From JAJAZB01 sp964244295 (GTDB lineage Bacteria > Bacteroidota > Bacteroidia > Cytophagales > Spirosomataceae), in contig CAXTIG010000010.1 of NCBI GenBank assembly GCA_964244295.1, positions 102,976-166,975 of the forward strand: DNA of 64,000 bases, written 5' to 3'. Of the stretch, positions 8,362 through 20,808 are shown piece after piece; within the stretch, counting starts at the first letter, position 1; the number at the start of each line of letters is the position of its first letter. The position numbers were made by a program, and so were the translations under genes. The notes below the pieces were generated by a model, which worked only from the letters and a program-made list of their open reading frames with translations, had not been told where the DNA came from and did no database searches.

Positions 8362-8508
8362 TCAATCCTGTTTCTTCGCGAAAAGCCAGTCCAGTACGCC
8401 GGGCGTGTTCTCGGAAAATAAGGCATTAGGATAGCGCTTGTTTAAGGTTGGGTCAACCTTAAAGCCTTCCGGCAGAAATTCAACAGATTTGCTTTTCCCC
8501 TCATTCAT
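8362..8508 (-). CDS. Small protein of LPxGF-DP type, second copy
   Basis: This 48-residue protein starts MNEGKSKSVEFLPEGFKVDP. The ATG at 8508 overlaps the end of the preceding gene by eight bases, which supports this start over a longer frame that would overlap it extensively. It is related to the 64-residue protein at 8873-9067 through the block LP(E/K)GF(K/T)(V/L)DPTL and a glycine-containing helix near the end. The function is unknown. It is the last gene of a four-gene cassette pointing toward the NACHT-Toprim gene 140 bases away. Confidence 0.55.
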   Translation of the reverse strand: MNEGKSKSVEFLPEGFKVDPTLNKRYPNALFSENTPGVLDWLFAKKQD

Positions 8509-8686
8509 CAACCTTCCACCCCTCCGGCAACTTCGCCCGTAGCAGCCGCTCCCGCACCTCATTCATGCGGGTCTGCATCGCGGGAGAAGGTTTGGCCCTG
8601 GGAAGATTCTCGACCACGGTTAGCCCCGATTCAGAATCAATCAGTGGTTTTTGATTTTTAGGGCTTGCCGTTTTCATTCTGGTCAC
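8501..8686 (-). CDS. Small protein of GLTVV-PSPxMQ type, second copy
   Basis: This 61-residue protein starts MTRMKTASPKNQKPL. It shares GLTVVxNxPxxxPSPxMQ and the following charged helix with the 53-residue protein encoded just upstream at 8694-8855. Its C-terminus, LPEGWKVDE, also resembles the LPEGFKVDP motif of its neighbours, so the two families may share a binding peptide. It starts 7 bases after the previous stop and overlaps the next gene by 8. I do not recognise the family. Net charge is positive and there is no signal peptide or membrane segment. Confidence 0.55.
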   Translation of the reverse strand: MTRMKTASPKNQKPLIDSESGLTVVENLPRAKPSPAMQTRMNEVRERLLRAKLPEGWKVDE

Positions 8687-8693
8687 GGATGCC

Positions 8694-8855
8694 TCATTTC
8701 ACAGGCAAAAGCCCTGTTTCACGCAAAAGGGCTTCTGCTTCGTCAAATTTCTTCTGCATGGACGGCGAAGGCACCATTTTGGGCATATTCCTCACCACGG
8801 TCAGCCCCGGCTTGCGGCGGGGGCGTTGCGCTACCTTTTTCATCTTGGTTTCCAT
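8694..8855 (-). CDS. Small protein of GLTVV-PSPxMQ type, first copy
   Basis: This 53-residue protein begins METKMKKVAQRPRRK and ends in an acidic helix and GLLPVK. It is too short for most gene finders. Support comes from its paralogue immediately downstream (shared GLTVVxNxP and PSPxMQ) and its position in a compact series of four genes, 17 bases after the stop of the 64-residue gene. The basic N-terminus could bind nucleic acid, but this is a guess. Confidence 0.5.
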   Translation of the reverse strand: METKMKKVAQRPRRKPGLTVVRNMPKMVPSPSMQKKFDEAEALLRETGLLPVK

Positions 8856-8872
8856 GAATGAAAGTGGCCCGC

Positions 8873-9067
8873 TTACTGCTTTCTCCGAATTGGCTCCCCG
8901 TCTCCCCCATGCTTCTCTAGCAAACCATACTTTTCAATGGCTGCAACCCCCTGGGCGTGCTTTTCTTCAAATCCCGGATGCACCCGCGATGAATCGAGCG
9001 TCGGATCAAGGGTGAAGCCTTTCGGAAGCAACGTCAGGTTTCGGCGGCGTTTGGGTTTCGTTTCCAT
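8873..9067 (-). CDS. Small protein of LPxGF-DP type, first copy
   Basis: This 64-residue protein begins METKPKRRRNLTLLPKGFTLDPTL. The basic METK(P/M)K start is shared with the next gene, and the LPKGFTLDPTL block is shared with the 48-residue protein at 8362-8508. It is the first gene of the cassette. No promoter matching TAnnTTTG was found just upstream. The function is unknown. The cassette's base composition resembles the chromosome rather than the AT-rich NACHT-Toprim gene, so the two may have arrived separately. Confidence 0.55.
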   Translation of the reverse strand: METKPKRRRNLTLLPKGFTLDPTLDSSRVHPGFEEKHAQGVAAIEKYGLLEKHGGDGEPIRRKQ

Positions 9068-9244
9068 AACTGTAGAATTGAAATTCAGTAAGGTCGGATG
9101 AGAAAGTAACCTGGTAACGCTCAGGGTTCATACCCCGAACCTACTGATTTTTAGCCCCAAACAAAAAAATGCCGTTCACCCGTTATTGGATTGGTGATTC
9201 CGGGTTGATGCCTGAAAGCGACACGGGTTAGGGTTTTGCCGTTT

Positions 9245-9388
9245 CGTCGCGTAGCGACCTGACGTTTGTAGCCAACTCATCCTTTCACCTTCTTTTTTCG
9301 TCGCGTAGCGACGGAACCGTCCCGTCGCTACGCGACGAAGCGGGTAGAGGCCCGGTCATTTTCTACAAACATTGGGTCGCTACGCGAC
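9245..9388. repeat. Cluster of GTCGCTACGCGAC palindromic repeats
   Basis: Four copies of GTCGCGTAGCGAC or its complement occur at about 9245-9258, 9299-9312, 9323-9336 and 9375-9388. The middle two form a perfect 18-bp hairpin (9297-9314 with 9322-9339, 7-base loop). The outer two are flanked on the inside by matching CGTTTGTAG and CTACAAAC words, so the whole block is an inverted repeat. It lies in the 400-base gap between the small-protein cassette and the DUF6922 gene. I see no gene in that gap. Confidence 0.8.
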
Positions 9389-9470
9389 TAACCCCAGCGC
9401 GTCAATTCGAAGTCATCAACTGAGAATTACCACTACCCCGTTATCTTCACCAAGCCTTCCGACGAAACCC

Positions 9471-9761
9471 ATGCCCGAAATCCTCCCTTCCCCACCCCAG
9501 TTGTCGCCCTATCTGTTCTGGGATACCGACCGGACCCGGCTGGACTGGCAGGGCAACGCGGCGTTCGTCATCCGGCGGGCGTTCGAGCGGGGCACCCTCG
9601 ACGATTTGCTCGAAGTACTCGTTTACTACGGTCGGGAAAAGGTCATTGCCGTGCTGACCAGCGCGGAAGACCTTTCTGAAATGGTCGTTGCGCTGGCCTC
9701 CGTGGTGTTTAGCCTGAAACCCGAAGAGTTCCGATGGAACAACCCCACCCCAAACCCATAA
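9471..9761 (+). CDS. DUF6922 domain-containing protein
   Basis: This 96-residue protein has the core LSPYLFWDTDRTRLDWQGN, then a helix ending VIRRAFERGTLDDLLEVLVYYGREKV, which fits the DUF6922 family of Bacteroidota. The ATG at 9471 is chosen because the homologous region begins soon after it. The longer upstream frame runs through the repeat cluster. Family members often lie directly upstream of an AbiEii-type nucleotidyltransferase (from memory). Here the partner is missing and the next gene is rpoC on the other strand, with a gap of about 60 bases. It is therefore probably a solitary leftover of a toxin-antitoxin-like pair. It is one of only two intact plus-strand genes here. Confidence 0.75.
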   Translation: MPEILPSPPQLSPYLFWDTDRTRLDWQGNAAFVIRRAFERGTLDDLLEVLVYYGREKVIAVLTSAEDLSEMVVALASVVFSLKPEEFRWNNPTPNP

Positions 9762-9822
9762 AAAAAACGCCGCCGACCCGTAAGGCCAGCGACGTTTTCA
9801 AGGTACGGCGCATCATCCCGGC

Positions 9823-14115
<4,293 letters not shown>

Positions 14116-14157
14116 TTTCGAGTGTTTTTTCGTGAAAATGACCCTGTTTTCTTCAAG

Positions 14158-14236
14158 GAGTGAATGAGAAAATGAATGAATGAGGGAATAAATTCTGCCT
14201 CTTTATTCAGTCATTCTCTCATTCAGAATTCAGTCA
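14158..14236. repeat. Intergenic hairpin built of TGAATGA words (rpoB-rpoC)
   Basis: The rpoB-rpoC gap carries TGAATGAGAAAATGAATGAATGAG on one side (14161 on) and its near complement, made of TCATTC words, on the other (about 14205-14236). Pairing is imperfect because words are gained or lost between arms. It lies inside an operon, so it is unlikely to be a full terminator. Confidence 0.7.
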
Positions 14237-14240
14237 TTGG

Positions 14241-17200
14241 CTACTCCAACGTAATCTCCAACGCCAGCCCGCGTAATTCGTGAATTAACACGTTGAACGA
14301 CTCGGGGATGTTGGGCTTGGGCATATTTTCGCCCTTCACGATGGCTTCGTAAGCTTTGGCCCGACCAATCACGTCGTCCGACTTCACGGTCAGGATTTCC
14401 TGGAGAATGTTGGCTGCCCCGAAGGCTTCGAGTGCCCACACTTCCATTTCGCCAAACCGCTGACCCCCAAACTGCGCCTTCCCACCCAGCGGCTGCTGGG
14501 TGATGAGCGAGTACGGCCCAATCGAGCGGGCGTGCATTTTGTCGTCGACTAAGTGGCCCAGTTTGAGGATGTAAATAATCCCCACCGTAACCGGCTGGTC
14601 GAAACGCTCGCCGCTGAGGCCGTCGTAGAGGTAGGTGCGGCCAAACTCGGGCAGCCCGGCCGCCGTCAGTTCCGCCGACACTTCCTGCTCCGTCGCGCCG
14701 TCGAAAATAGGCGTTGCGTATTTCTTGCCGAGTTTTTCACCGGCCCAGGCCAACACGGTTTCGTAAATCTGGCCCAGGTTCATCCGCGAGGGTACGCCCA
14801 GCGGGTTGAGCACGATGTCCACCGGCGTGCCGTCTTCGAGGAAAGGCATGTCTTCGTCGCGGACAATCCGCGCCACCACGCCCTTGTTGCCGTGACGACC
14901 GGCCATTTTGTCCCCCACCTTGAGCTTGCGCTTTTTGGCGATATAGACTTTAGCCAGTTTCACGATGCCCGCCGGGAGTTCGTCGCCCACTTCGAGCGTG
15001 AAGCGTTCACGCTTGAAGCGCCCGCTTACCTCGTTGCGTTTGACGATGTAGTTTTTCACCATCCTCGTCAACATCGCGTTGGTCGCGGCGTCTTCGGTGG
15101 CGTTGTCGAGAATCAGGTCGGAAATCAAATTGACCTCTTCCGGCACGGCGTAGGTGCTTTCGTCGCGATAAATGTTTTTATCGGGAAACAACACGTCTTC
15201 GATGTTCCGGCGGGCGAACTTGGTGCCCTTGCTCAGGATTTCCTGACCAAACTTGTGCTTGATGCCCTGCGACGTTTTGTCTTCGAGCAACTCCACCAGT
15301 TTGTTGATCATCACCGCCCGCACCTCGTTCAGTTCGCGACCGTAGCGTTTGGCGAGAATTTTCAGGTCGGCCTTCGATTTTTCGCGAACATCCTTGTCCT
15401 TTTTGGGACGGCTAAACAGCTTGGTATCCACCACGACACCCTTGAGCGAAGGCGGCGCTTTTTTGGAGGCGTCCTTCACGTCACCGGCTTTGTCGCCGAA
15501 AATGGCCCGGAGCAGTTTTTCTTCCGGCGTCGGGTCGGTTTCACCTTTCGGGGTAATTTTCCCGATCAGGATATCGCCTTCCTTCACGTCGGCCCCCACG
15601 CGGATAATGCCGTTTTCGTCGAGGTTCTTAACGGTTTCTTCACTCACGTTCGGGATTTCCGAGGTCAGTTCTTCCTCGCCGCGTTTGGTGTCGCGCACTT
15701 CCAGCTCGAATTCTTCGATGTGAATCGAGGTGAAAATGTCGTCGCGTACCACGCGCTCCGAAATCACAATGGCATCCTCGAAATTGTATCCTTGCCAGGG
15801 CATGAAGGCCACCTTCATGTTGCGGCCCAGGGCCAGTTCGCCGCCTTGCGTGGCGTAGCCTTCGCAGAGGGCCTGACCGGCCTTCACCTTCTCGCCTTTG
15901 AAAACGATGGGACGGAGGTTGATGGTCGTGTCCTGGTTGGTCCGGCGGAATTTGATCAGGTTGTACGTCTTCGAATCACCGTCAAAACTGATCAAGCGGT
16001 CGTTAGCGGTACGGTCGTATTTCACGACGATTTTCGAGGCATCCACGTATTCGATTACCCCGGCCCCTTCGGCCACGACCAGTGTACGCGAGTCGATGGC
16101 CACGCGGGCTTCGAGGCCCGTACCCACGATGGGCGCTTCGGGGCGCAGCAGCGGCACGGCCTGGCGTTGCATGTTCGACCCCATCAGGGCGCGGTTGGCA
16201 TCGTCGTGTTCCAGGAACGGAATCAACGAAGCAGCCACCGACACAATCTGGTTGGGGGCCACGTCCATGTACGTGGTTTCATCGGGGCCCACAATCGGGA
16301 AATCGCCTTCGTACCGGGCTTTCACACGCTCGGCTTTGAAGTTTCCTTTTTTATCGAGCGGTACATTAGCCTGAGCAATGTGGTGCCCGTCTTCTTCCTC
16401 CGCCGTCAGGTAAATCACGGCTTTGTCTAGAACCACTCTCCCATTCTCCACCGTGCGGTAAGGCGTTTCGATGAAGCCCATCGGATTGATTTTCGCGTGA
16501 ACGCACAGCGAGGAAATCAGCCCGATGTTGGGGCCTTCCGGGGTTTCAATCGTGCAAAGCCGCCCGTAGTGGGTGTAGTGAACGTCGCGCACCTCGAAAC
16601 CGGCCCGCTCGCGGCTCAGACCGCCCGGTCCGAGTGCCGACATCCGCCGCTTGTGCGTGATTTCGGCCAGGGGGTTGGTCTGGTCCATGAACTGCGACAA
16701 CTGGTTGGTGCCGAAGAACGAGTTGATCACGCTCGACAGCGTCCGGGCGTTGATCAGGTCGACGGGCTTGAAATCCTCGTTGTCGCGCACGTTCATGCGC
16801 TCCTTGATCGTCCGCGCCATGCGGGCCAGACCCACGCCGAACTGGGCGTAAAGTTGCTCGCCCACCGTGCGCACGCGGCGGTTGCTGAGGTGGTCAATGT
16901 CGTCGACTACGGCCTTCGAGTTGATCAGGCCGATGAGGTATTTCACGATGGACACGATGTCCTGCGTGGTCAACACCTTCGTATCGACGGGGATTTCGAG
17001 GCCGAGTTTTTTATTGATCCGGTACCGGCCCACGTCGCCCAGGTCGTAACGCTTGTCTGAGAAGAACAGGCTCTGGATGATGTCGCGGGCGGTTTGCTCG
17101 TCGGGCGCTTCGGTGTTCCGAAGTTGCCGGTAGATTTGCTCCACGGCTTCCTTCTCCGAGTTCGACGAGTCCTTCTGGAGGGTGTTGTAAATGATGTTGT

Positions 17201-18113
17201 AATCGGCCACGTTCATGTCCTCCTTGTGCAGGATGATGGACTTCACGCCCGATTCCAGGATCGTTTCGATGTGCTCGGCTTTCACTTCCGAGTCGCGTTC
17301 GAGCAGGATTTCGTTCCGGTCGATCGACACCACTTCGCCGGTGTCTTCGTCCACGAAATCTTCCTGCCAGGTGCGCAGCACGCGGGCAGCCAGGCGGCGA
17401 CCCACGGCTTTTTTCATTCCAGCCGCCGTAGCGGGCACTTCTTCCGACAGCCCGAACAAGTCGAGAATTTCCTTATCCGACCCAAAACCGATGGCCCGCA
17501 GCAGCGTGGTCACCGGGAATTTCTTCTTCCGGTCGATGTAGGCGTACATGACGTTGTTCACGTCCGTCGCGAATTCAATCCAGGAACCTTTAAACGGAAT
17601 AATCCGGGCCGAGTAGAGTTTGGTGCCGTTGGTGTGCTTGCTTTGGGCAAAGAACACGCCGGGCGAGCGGTGCAACTGCGAAACGATGACCCGCTCCGCC
17701 CCGTTGATGACGAACGAACCGCGCTCGGTCATGTACGGGATGTTGCCCAGAAATACTTCCTGCTCGATGGTCTCGAAGTCTTCGTTGTCGGCGTCGTTGC
17801 ACGACAGCCGCAGTTTGGCTTTGAGGGGCACCGAGTAGGTCAGACCGCGATCGATGCACTCATCGACGGAGTACTTGGGTGGATCAACGGAATAATCGAT
17901 AAATTCCAGCACGAAGTTTTCACGGGAGTCCGAAATTGGAAAGTTCTCCGAAAACACCTTGAACAACCCTTCCTGGTTGCGGTGTTCAGCGGCGGTTTCC
18001 AATTGAAAAAACTCCTTGAACGACTGAAGCTGGATGTCGAGGAAGTCGGGGTAATCGATGACCGACTGAATCGACGCAAAATTGTGTCGGGAGACTTGTG
18101 TTTGCTTCGCCAA
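14241..18113 (-). CDS. rpoB: DNA-directed RNA polymerase subunit beta
   Basis: This catalytic RNA polymerase subunit is 1290 residues long. It contains the rifampicin-binding region NQLSQFMDQTNPLAEITHKR followed by RMSALGPGGL. The positions equivalent to Escherichia coli D516, H526 and S531 are unchanged, which predicts a rifampicin-sensitive enzyme. GDKMAGRHGNKG and the C-terminal KLGHLVDDKMHARS block are present. It lies downstream of rplL in the canonical order, separated by 350 bases holding a strong stem-loop and a word-type hairpin, where transcription could be adjusted between ribosomal proteins and polymerase. Confidence 0.98.
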   Translation of the reverse strand: MAKQTQVSRHNFASIQSVIDYPDFLDIQLQSFKEFFQLETAAEHRNQEGLFKVFSENFPISDSRENFVLEFIDYSVDPPKYSVDECIDRGLTYSVPLKAKLRLSCNDADNEDFETIEQEVFLGNIPYMTERGSFVINGAERVIVSQLHRSPGVFFAQSKHTNGTKLYSARIIPFKGSWIEFATDVNNVMYAYIDRKKKFPVTTLLRAIGFGSDKEILDLFGLSEEVPATAAGMKKAVGRRLAARVLRTWQEDFVDEDTGEVVSIDRNEILLERDSEVKAEHIETILESGVKSIILHKEDMNVADYNIIYNTLQKDSSNSEKEAVEQIYRQLRNTEAPDEQTARDIIQSLFFSDKRYDLGDVGRYRINKKLGLEIPVDTKVLTTQDIVSIVKYLIGLINSKAVVDDIDHLSNRRVRTVGEQLYAQFGVGLARMARTIKERMNVRDNEDFKPVDLINARTLSSVINSFFGTNQLSQFMDQTNPLAEITHKRRMSALGPGGLSRERAGFEVRDVHYTHYGRLCTIETPEGPNIGLISSLCVHAKINPMGFIETPYRTVENGRVVLDKAVIYLTAEEEDGHHIAQANVPLDKKGNFKAERVKARYEGDFPIVGPDETTYMDVAPNQIVSVAASLIPFLEHDDANRALMGSNMQRQAVPLLRPEAPIVGTGLEARVAIDSRTLVVAEGAGVIEYVDASKIVVKYDRTANDRLISFDGDSKTYNLIKFRRTNQDTTINLRPIVFKGEKVKAGQALCEGYATQGGELALGRNMKVAFMPWQGYNFEDAIVISERVVRDDIFTSIHIEEFELEVRDTKRGEEELTSEIPNVSEETVKNLDENGIIRVGADVKEGDILIGKITPKGETDPTPEEKLLRAIFGDKAGDVKDASKKAPPSLKGVVVDTKLFSRPKKDKDVREKSKADLKILAKRYGRELNEVRAVMINKLVELLEDKTSQGIKHKFGQEILSKGTKFARRNIEDVLFPDKNIYRDESTYAVPEEVNLISDLILDNATEDAATNAMLTRMVKNYIVKRNEVSGRFKRERFTLEVGDELPAGIVKLAKVYIAKKRKLKVGDKMAGRHGNKGVVARIVRDEDMPFLEDGTPVDIVLNPLGVPSRMNLGQIYETVLAWAGEKLGKKYATPIFDGATEQEVSAELTAAGLPEFGRTYLYDGLSGERFDQPVTVGIIYILKLGHLVDDKMHARSIGPYSLITQQPLGGKAQFGGQRFGEMEVWALEAFGAANILQEILTVKSDDVIGRAKAYEAIVKGENMPKPNIPESFNVLIHELRGLALEITLE

Positions 18114-18348
18114 GGCAAGTAGCGTTTAGGTTTGGTACTCAACGAATTGCGGAATCGGAAGACGGATGCGCGCAACGTCCAAAACCAGAAAAACCGGTTT
18201 CGTGGGGTAATTGCCTCGTAGCAGAACGTTACTTCTTCCCTTTGCATCGCCCCTACGAAATGGCGACGTGTTTCGGAAGAAAACCGCGTAAAAAGGTAAG
18301 CATTCGGAGCGCCTGAAAGTTCCAATCAACGGCCCTCCACTTAAACAG

Positions 18349-18380
18349 GAATAGACCTGACACGAATGCCAGGTCTATTC
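18349..18380 (-). terminator. Stem-loop between rplL and rpoB, likely attenuator
   Basis: GAATAGACCTG (18349-18359) pairs perfectly with CAGGTCTATTC (18370-18380) around a 10-base loop. It lies between rplL and rpoB. It lacks a strong T-tract on the minus strand, which fits partial read-through rather than full termination. Attenuation at this point of the operon is well known in E. coli. For this genome it is inference. Confidence 0.6.
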
Positions 18381-18384
18381 AGGT

Positions 18385-18465
18385 TCAGTTTGACGGTTTG
18401 ACGTTTAAGGTTTGAAAGTGCTTATCTCTCAAACCGTCCAACCATCAAACCTCAAACCTCTTTCA
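18385..18465. repeat. Intergenic hairpin built of GGTTTGA words
   Basis: TTGACGGTTTGACGTTTAAG and GGTTTGA lie on the left. TCAAACCGTCCAACCATCAA followed by ACCTCAAACC lies on the right, about 13 bases apart at the apex. The arms are imperfect complements made of GGTTTGA/TCAAACC words. It is immediately downstream of the rplL stop codon. Confidence 0.7.
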
Positions 18466-18466
18466 G

Positions 18467-18850
18467 TTACTTCACTTCCACTTCGGCCCCGGCTTCTTCG
18501 AGGGCTTTGCGGAGCGATTCGGCTTCGTCTTTGGCGACGCCTTCTTTCACGGGCTTCGGAGCGGAATCCACCAGTTCTTTGGCTTCTTTCAGGCCCAGAC
18601 CGGTCAGGTCTTTCACCAGTTTCACCACGGCGAGCTTCGCACCACCGGGGGCTTTGAGGATCACGTCGAACGAGGTTTTCTCGACAACCGCCGGAGCTTC
18701 GTCGCCACCACCACCGCCACCGGCCATCATGACGGGAGCCGCTGCGGCGGGTTCGATGCCGTATTCGTCTTTCAGGATCGAAGCCAGTTCGTTTACTTCT
18801 TTCACGGTCAGGTTCACCAGTTGTTCCGCGAATGCTTTAAGATCTGCCAT
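18467..18850 (-). CDS. rplL: 50S ribosomal protein L7/L12
   Basis: This is the acidic stalk protein that recruits translation factors to the 50S subunit (127 residues). The N-terminal dimerisation helix is followed by an alanine/glycine-rich hinge (PAAAAPVMMAGGGGGG). The C-terminal domain contains TSFDVILKAPGGAKLAVVKL and GLGLKEAKELVDSAPKPVKE. It is located between rplJ and rpoB as expected. The gap to rplJ holds an AATTTGA-word hairpin. Confidence 0.97.
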   Translation of the reverse strand: MADLKAFAEQLVNLTVKEVNELASILKDEYGIEPAAAAPVMMAGGGGGGDEAPAVVEKTSFDVILKAPGGAKLAVVKLVKDLTGLGLKEAKELVDSAPKPVKEGVAKDEAESLRKALEEAGAEVEVK

Positions 18851-18925
18851 TGTATTCTTACGTTAAGATTGGTTACGAAATGAAAAAACTTCAGCGTGTA
18901 TGTTTGGTCTTGGAAGCCAAGCAGT

Positions 18926-19011
18926 TAATTTGAAAATGTGGTAATTTGAGAATTTGAAAATTGGGTAATTGACCCGTTTTCAAATTAGCACATTCTCAAA
19001 TTTTCAAATTG
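18926..19011. repeat. Intergenic hairpin built of AATTTGAAAA words
   Basis: Between rplJ and rplL the words AATTTGAAAA, AATTTGAG and AATTTGAAAATT run along one arm. TTTTCAAATTAG, TCTCAAATTTTCAAATT form the other. The order of words differs between the arms, so pairing is good only in blocks. Confidence 0.75.
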
Positions 19012-19542
19012 TTACCCCTCGCGCTCGGAGAGCGTTTTGAGGATGCCAGCCAGCTTGTTGCCACCACCCTGGAGGGCGCTGATGACATTCTTGGCGGGCG
19101 ATTGCAGCAACCCGATGATTTCGCCGATCAACTCGTCTTTCGACTTGAGCGTCAGCAGGGTATCGAGTTGGTCGTGACCGATGAAGATACCCGAATCGAT
19201 CGAAGCACCTTTGAGTTTCAGCTTTTTATTGCCGCCTTTGATGGCGTCTTTAATCAGCTTGGCGGCCACCTTGCCCGATTCCGGGTGGAACATCACGCCG
19301 CTGAAACCCCGCAGTACGCTTTCGTCGAACGGCGTGTAGTCGGTTTCGAGCGTTTCGAGGGCTTTGGCGATGAGCGTGTTTTTGATGACACGGTACTCGA
19401 TACCAGCCTCGAAGCACTTGCGACGGAGGTTATTGGTTTCGGCCACCGACATTCCCGACGCGTCCGTGATGTAGAAGTAGGGAGTCTGGGCGAACTTTTC
19501 GCTCAATTCTCCGATGATGATGCCTTTTTCTTCTCTGGTCAT
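19012..19542 (-). CDS. rplJ: 50S ribosomal protein L10
   Basis: L10 anchors L7/L12 dimers to the ribosome (176 residues). The N-terminus has EEKGIIIGELSEKF, the middle FYITDASGMSVAETNNLR and LRRKCFEAGIEYRVIKNTL, and the C-terminal helix for L7/L12 binding is present. The start lies one base after the rplA stop, indicating coupled translation. In other bacteria L10-L12 bind the rplJ leader, but the very short spacer here leaves no room for an E. coli-like leader. Confidence 0.97.
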   Translation of the reverse strand: MTREEKGIIIGELSEKFAQTPYFYITDASGMSVAETNNLRRKCFEAGIEYRVIKNTLIAKALETLETDYTPFDESVLRGFSGVMFHPESGKVAAKLIKDAIKGGNKKLKLKGASIDSGIFIGHDQLDTLLTLKSKDELIGEIIGLLQSPAKNVISALQGGGNKLAGILKTLSEREG

Positions 19543-19543
19543 C

Positions 19544-20242
19544 TTACAGGCCGTTTACGGTGGCTTTGTCAATCGAAACGCTCGGGCTCATCGTGCTCGA
19601 CAGGAAGATGCTCTTCACGTACGTGCCTTTCGAGGAGGAGGGTTTCAATTTCACCAGCGTGTTGATTACTTCCTGGGCGTTTTCGGCCAGTTTTTCGGGC
19701 GAGAACGACACCTTGCCGATGGCGGTGTGAATGATGCCGGTTTTGTCGACTTTGAAGTCGATTTTACCCGCTTTCACTTCCTTCACAGCCTTCGCTACGT
19801 CGAGCGTGACCGTACCCGATTTCGGGTTCGGCATCAGGCCACGGGGGCCGAGAATCTTACCCAGACGACCAATTTTGGCCATCACGGTCGGCATCGTGAT
19901 GATGACGTCCACGTCGGTCCAGCCTTGCTCGATTTTCTGGATGTATTCGTCGAGGCCCACGAAATCAGCGCCGGCGGCGGTGGCTTCGGCCTCTTTGTCG
20001 GGGCTGCACAACACAAGCACCCGCACGTCTTTGCCCGTGCCGTGGGGCAGGGCCACCACACCGCGCACCATTTGGTCGGCCTTGCGGGGATCCACGCCGA
20101 GGCGGACGTCGATGTCCACCGAAGCGTCGAACTTCGTGTACGAGATTTGCTTCAGTACGGCAGCAGCGGCTTCCAGCGAAAGCGCCTGGTCCGGATCGTA
20201 CTTCGCAAGCGCGTCCTTTTGTTTTTTAGTCAGTTTTGCCAT
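19544..20242 (-). CDS. rplA: 50S ribosomal protein L1
   Basis: L1 forms the mobile stalk at the ribosomal exit site (232 residues). Diagnostic segments are SYTKFDASVDIDVRLGVDPRKADQ, split by short variations, and KIGRLGKILGPRGLMPNPKSGT. It follows rplK after 25 bases. In many bacteria L1 represses the rplK-rplA transcript. I did not identify its mRNA target here. Confidence 0.97.
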   Translation of the reverse strand: MAKLTKKQKDALAKYDPDQALSLEAAAAVLKQISYTKFDASVDIDVRLGVDPRKADQMVRGVVALPHGTGKDVRVLVLCSPDKEAEATAAGADFVGLDEYIQKIEQGWTDVDVIITMPTVMAKIGRLGKILGPRGLMPNPKSGTVTLDVAKAVKEVKAGKIDFKVDKTGIIHTAIGKVSFSPEKLAENAQEVINTLVKLKPSSSKGTYVKSIFLSSTMSPSVSIDKATVNGL

Positions 20243-20267
20243 GATCGTTCTTCAGGTTTACCGAGTG

Positions 20268-20705
20268 TCAGAATGGCTTTTGGCCGGTGACGGTCAGGCC
20301 CAGGCTGCGGGCCGTTCCGGCGACCATGCTCATGGCCGACTCGATGGTGAAGCAGTTGAGGTCGGGCATTTTGGTTTCGGCAATCGTCCGAACCTGATCC
20401 CACGACACCGAACCCACTTTCTTGAGGTTGGGCTGGGCCGAACCCGTCTTCACCTTCGCCGCTTCGAGCAACAGGACCGGTGCCGGAGGTGTTTTGATGA
20501 CAAACTCGAACGTCTTGTCTTTGTAGTACGTGATCAGCACCGGCGTCACCTGCCCCATTTTGTCCTGCGTGCGCGCGTTAAATTGCTTGCAGAACTCCAT
20601 GATGTTCAAGCCCTTCGAGCCAAGCGCCGGACCGATGGGCGGCGAGGGGTTGGCCTGACCGCCTTTCACCTGCAGCTTTACGTAGCCGCCAATTTCCTTT
20701 GCCAT
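20268..20705 (-). CDS. rplK: 50S ribosomal protein L11
   Basis: L11 is part of the GTPase-associated centre (145 residues). It shows GGQANPSPPIGPALGSKGLN and MEFCKQFNART, followed by the rRNA-binding C-terminal domain. The gap of about 240 bases to nusG contains a long hairpin of AATTTC and AATGTGC words. Confidence 0.97.
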   Translation of the reverse strand: MAKEIGGYVKLQVKGGQANPSPPIGPALGSKGLNIMEFCKQFNARTQDKMGQVTPVLITYYKDKTFEFVIKTPPAPVLLLEAAKVKTGSAQPNLKKVGSVSWDQVRTIAETKMPDLNCFTIESAMSMVAGTARSLGLTVTGQKPF

Positions 20706-20808
20706 TAGTCGTAAGTCGTTTCGTTATCAAAAAAGAGCCGCTGTTTACGCCCTGTCCCCTGGAAGCGGGAATCGGGCCGACAGCGACCAGAATGGAGAAG
20801 CTTTTTTA

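Noticed and set aside
8235..8426. Minus-strand frame of 63 codons between the NACHT-Toprim gene and the small-gene cassette
   Set aside because: It overlaps the better supported 48-residue gene in another frame and has no paralogue or motif.
8362..9067. Toxin-antitoxin modules
   Set aside because: No similarity to known toxins or antitoxins, and the four proteins form two paralogous pairs rather than a toxin with an antitoxin.
9245..9388. CRISPR-like array
   Set aside because: The four palindromes alternate in orientation, spacing is irregular and no cas genes are present.
14553..18122. Long plus-strand frames opposite rpoB
   Set aside because: Antisense shadows of rpoB, for the same reason.
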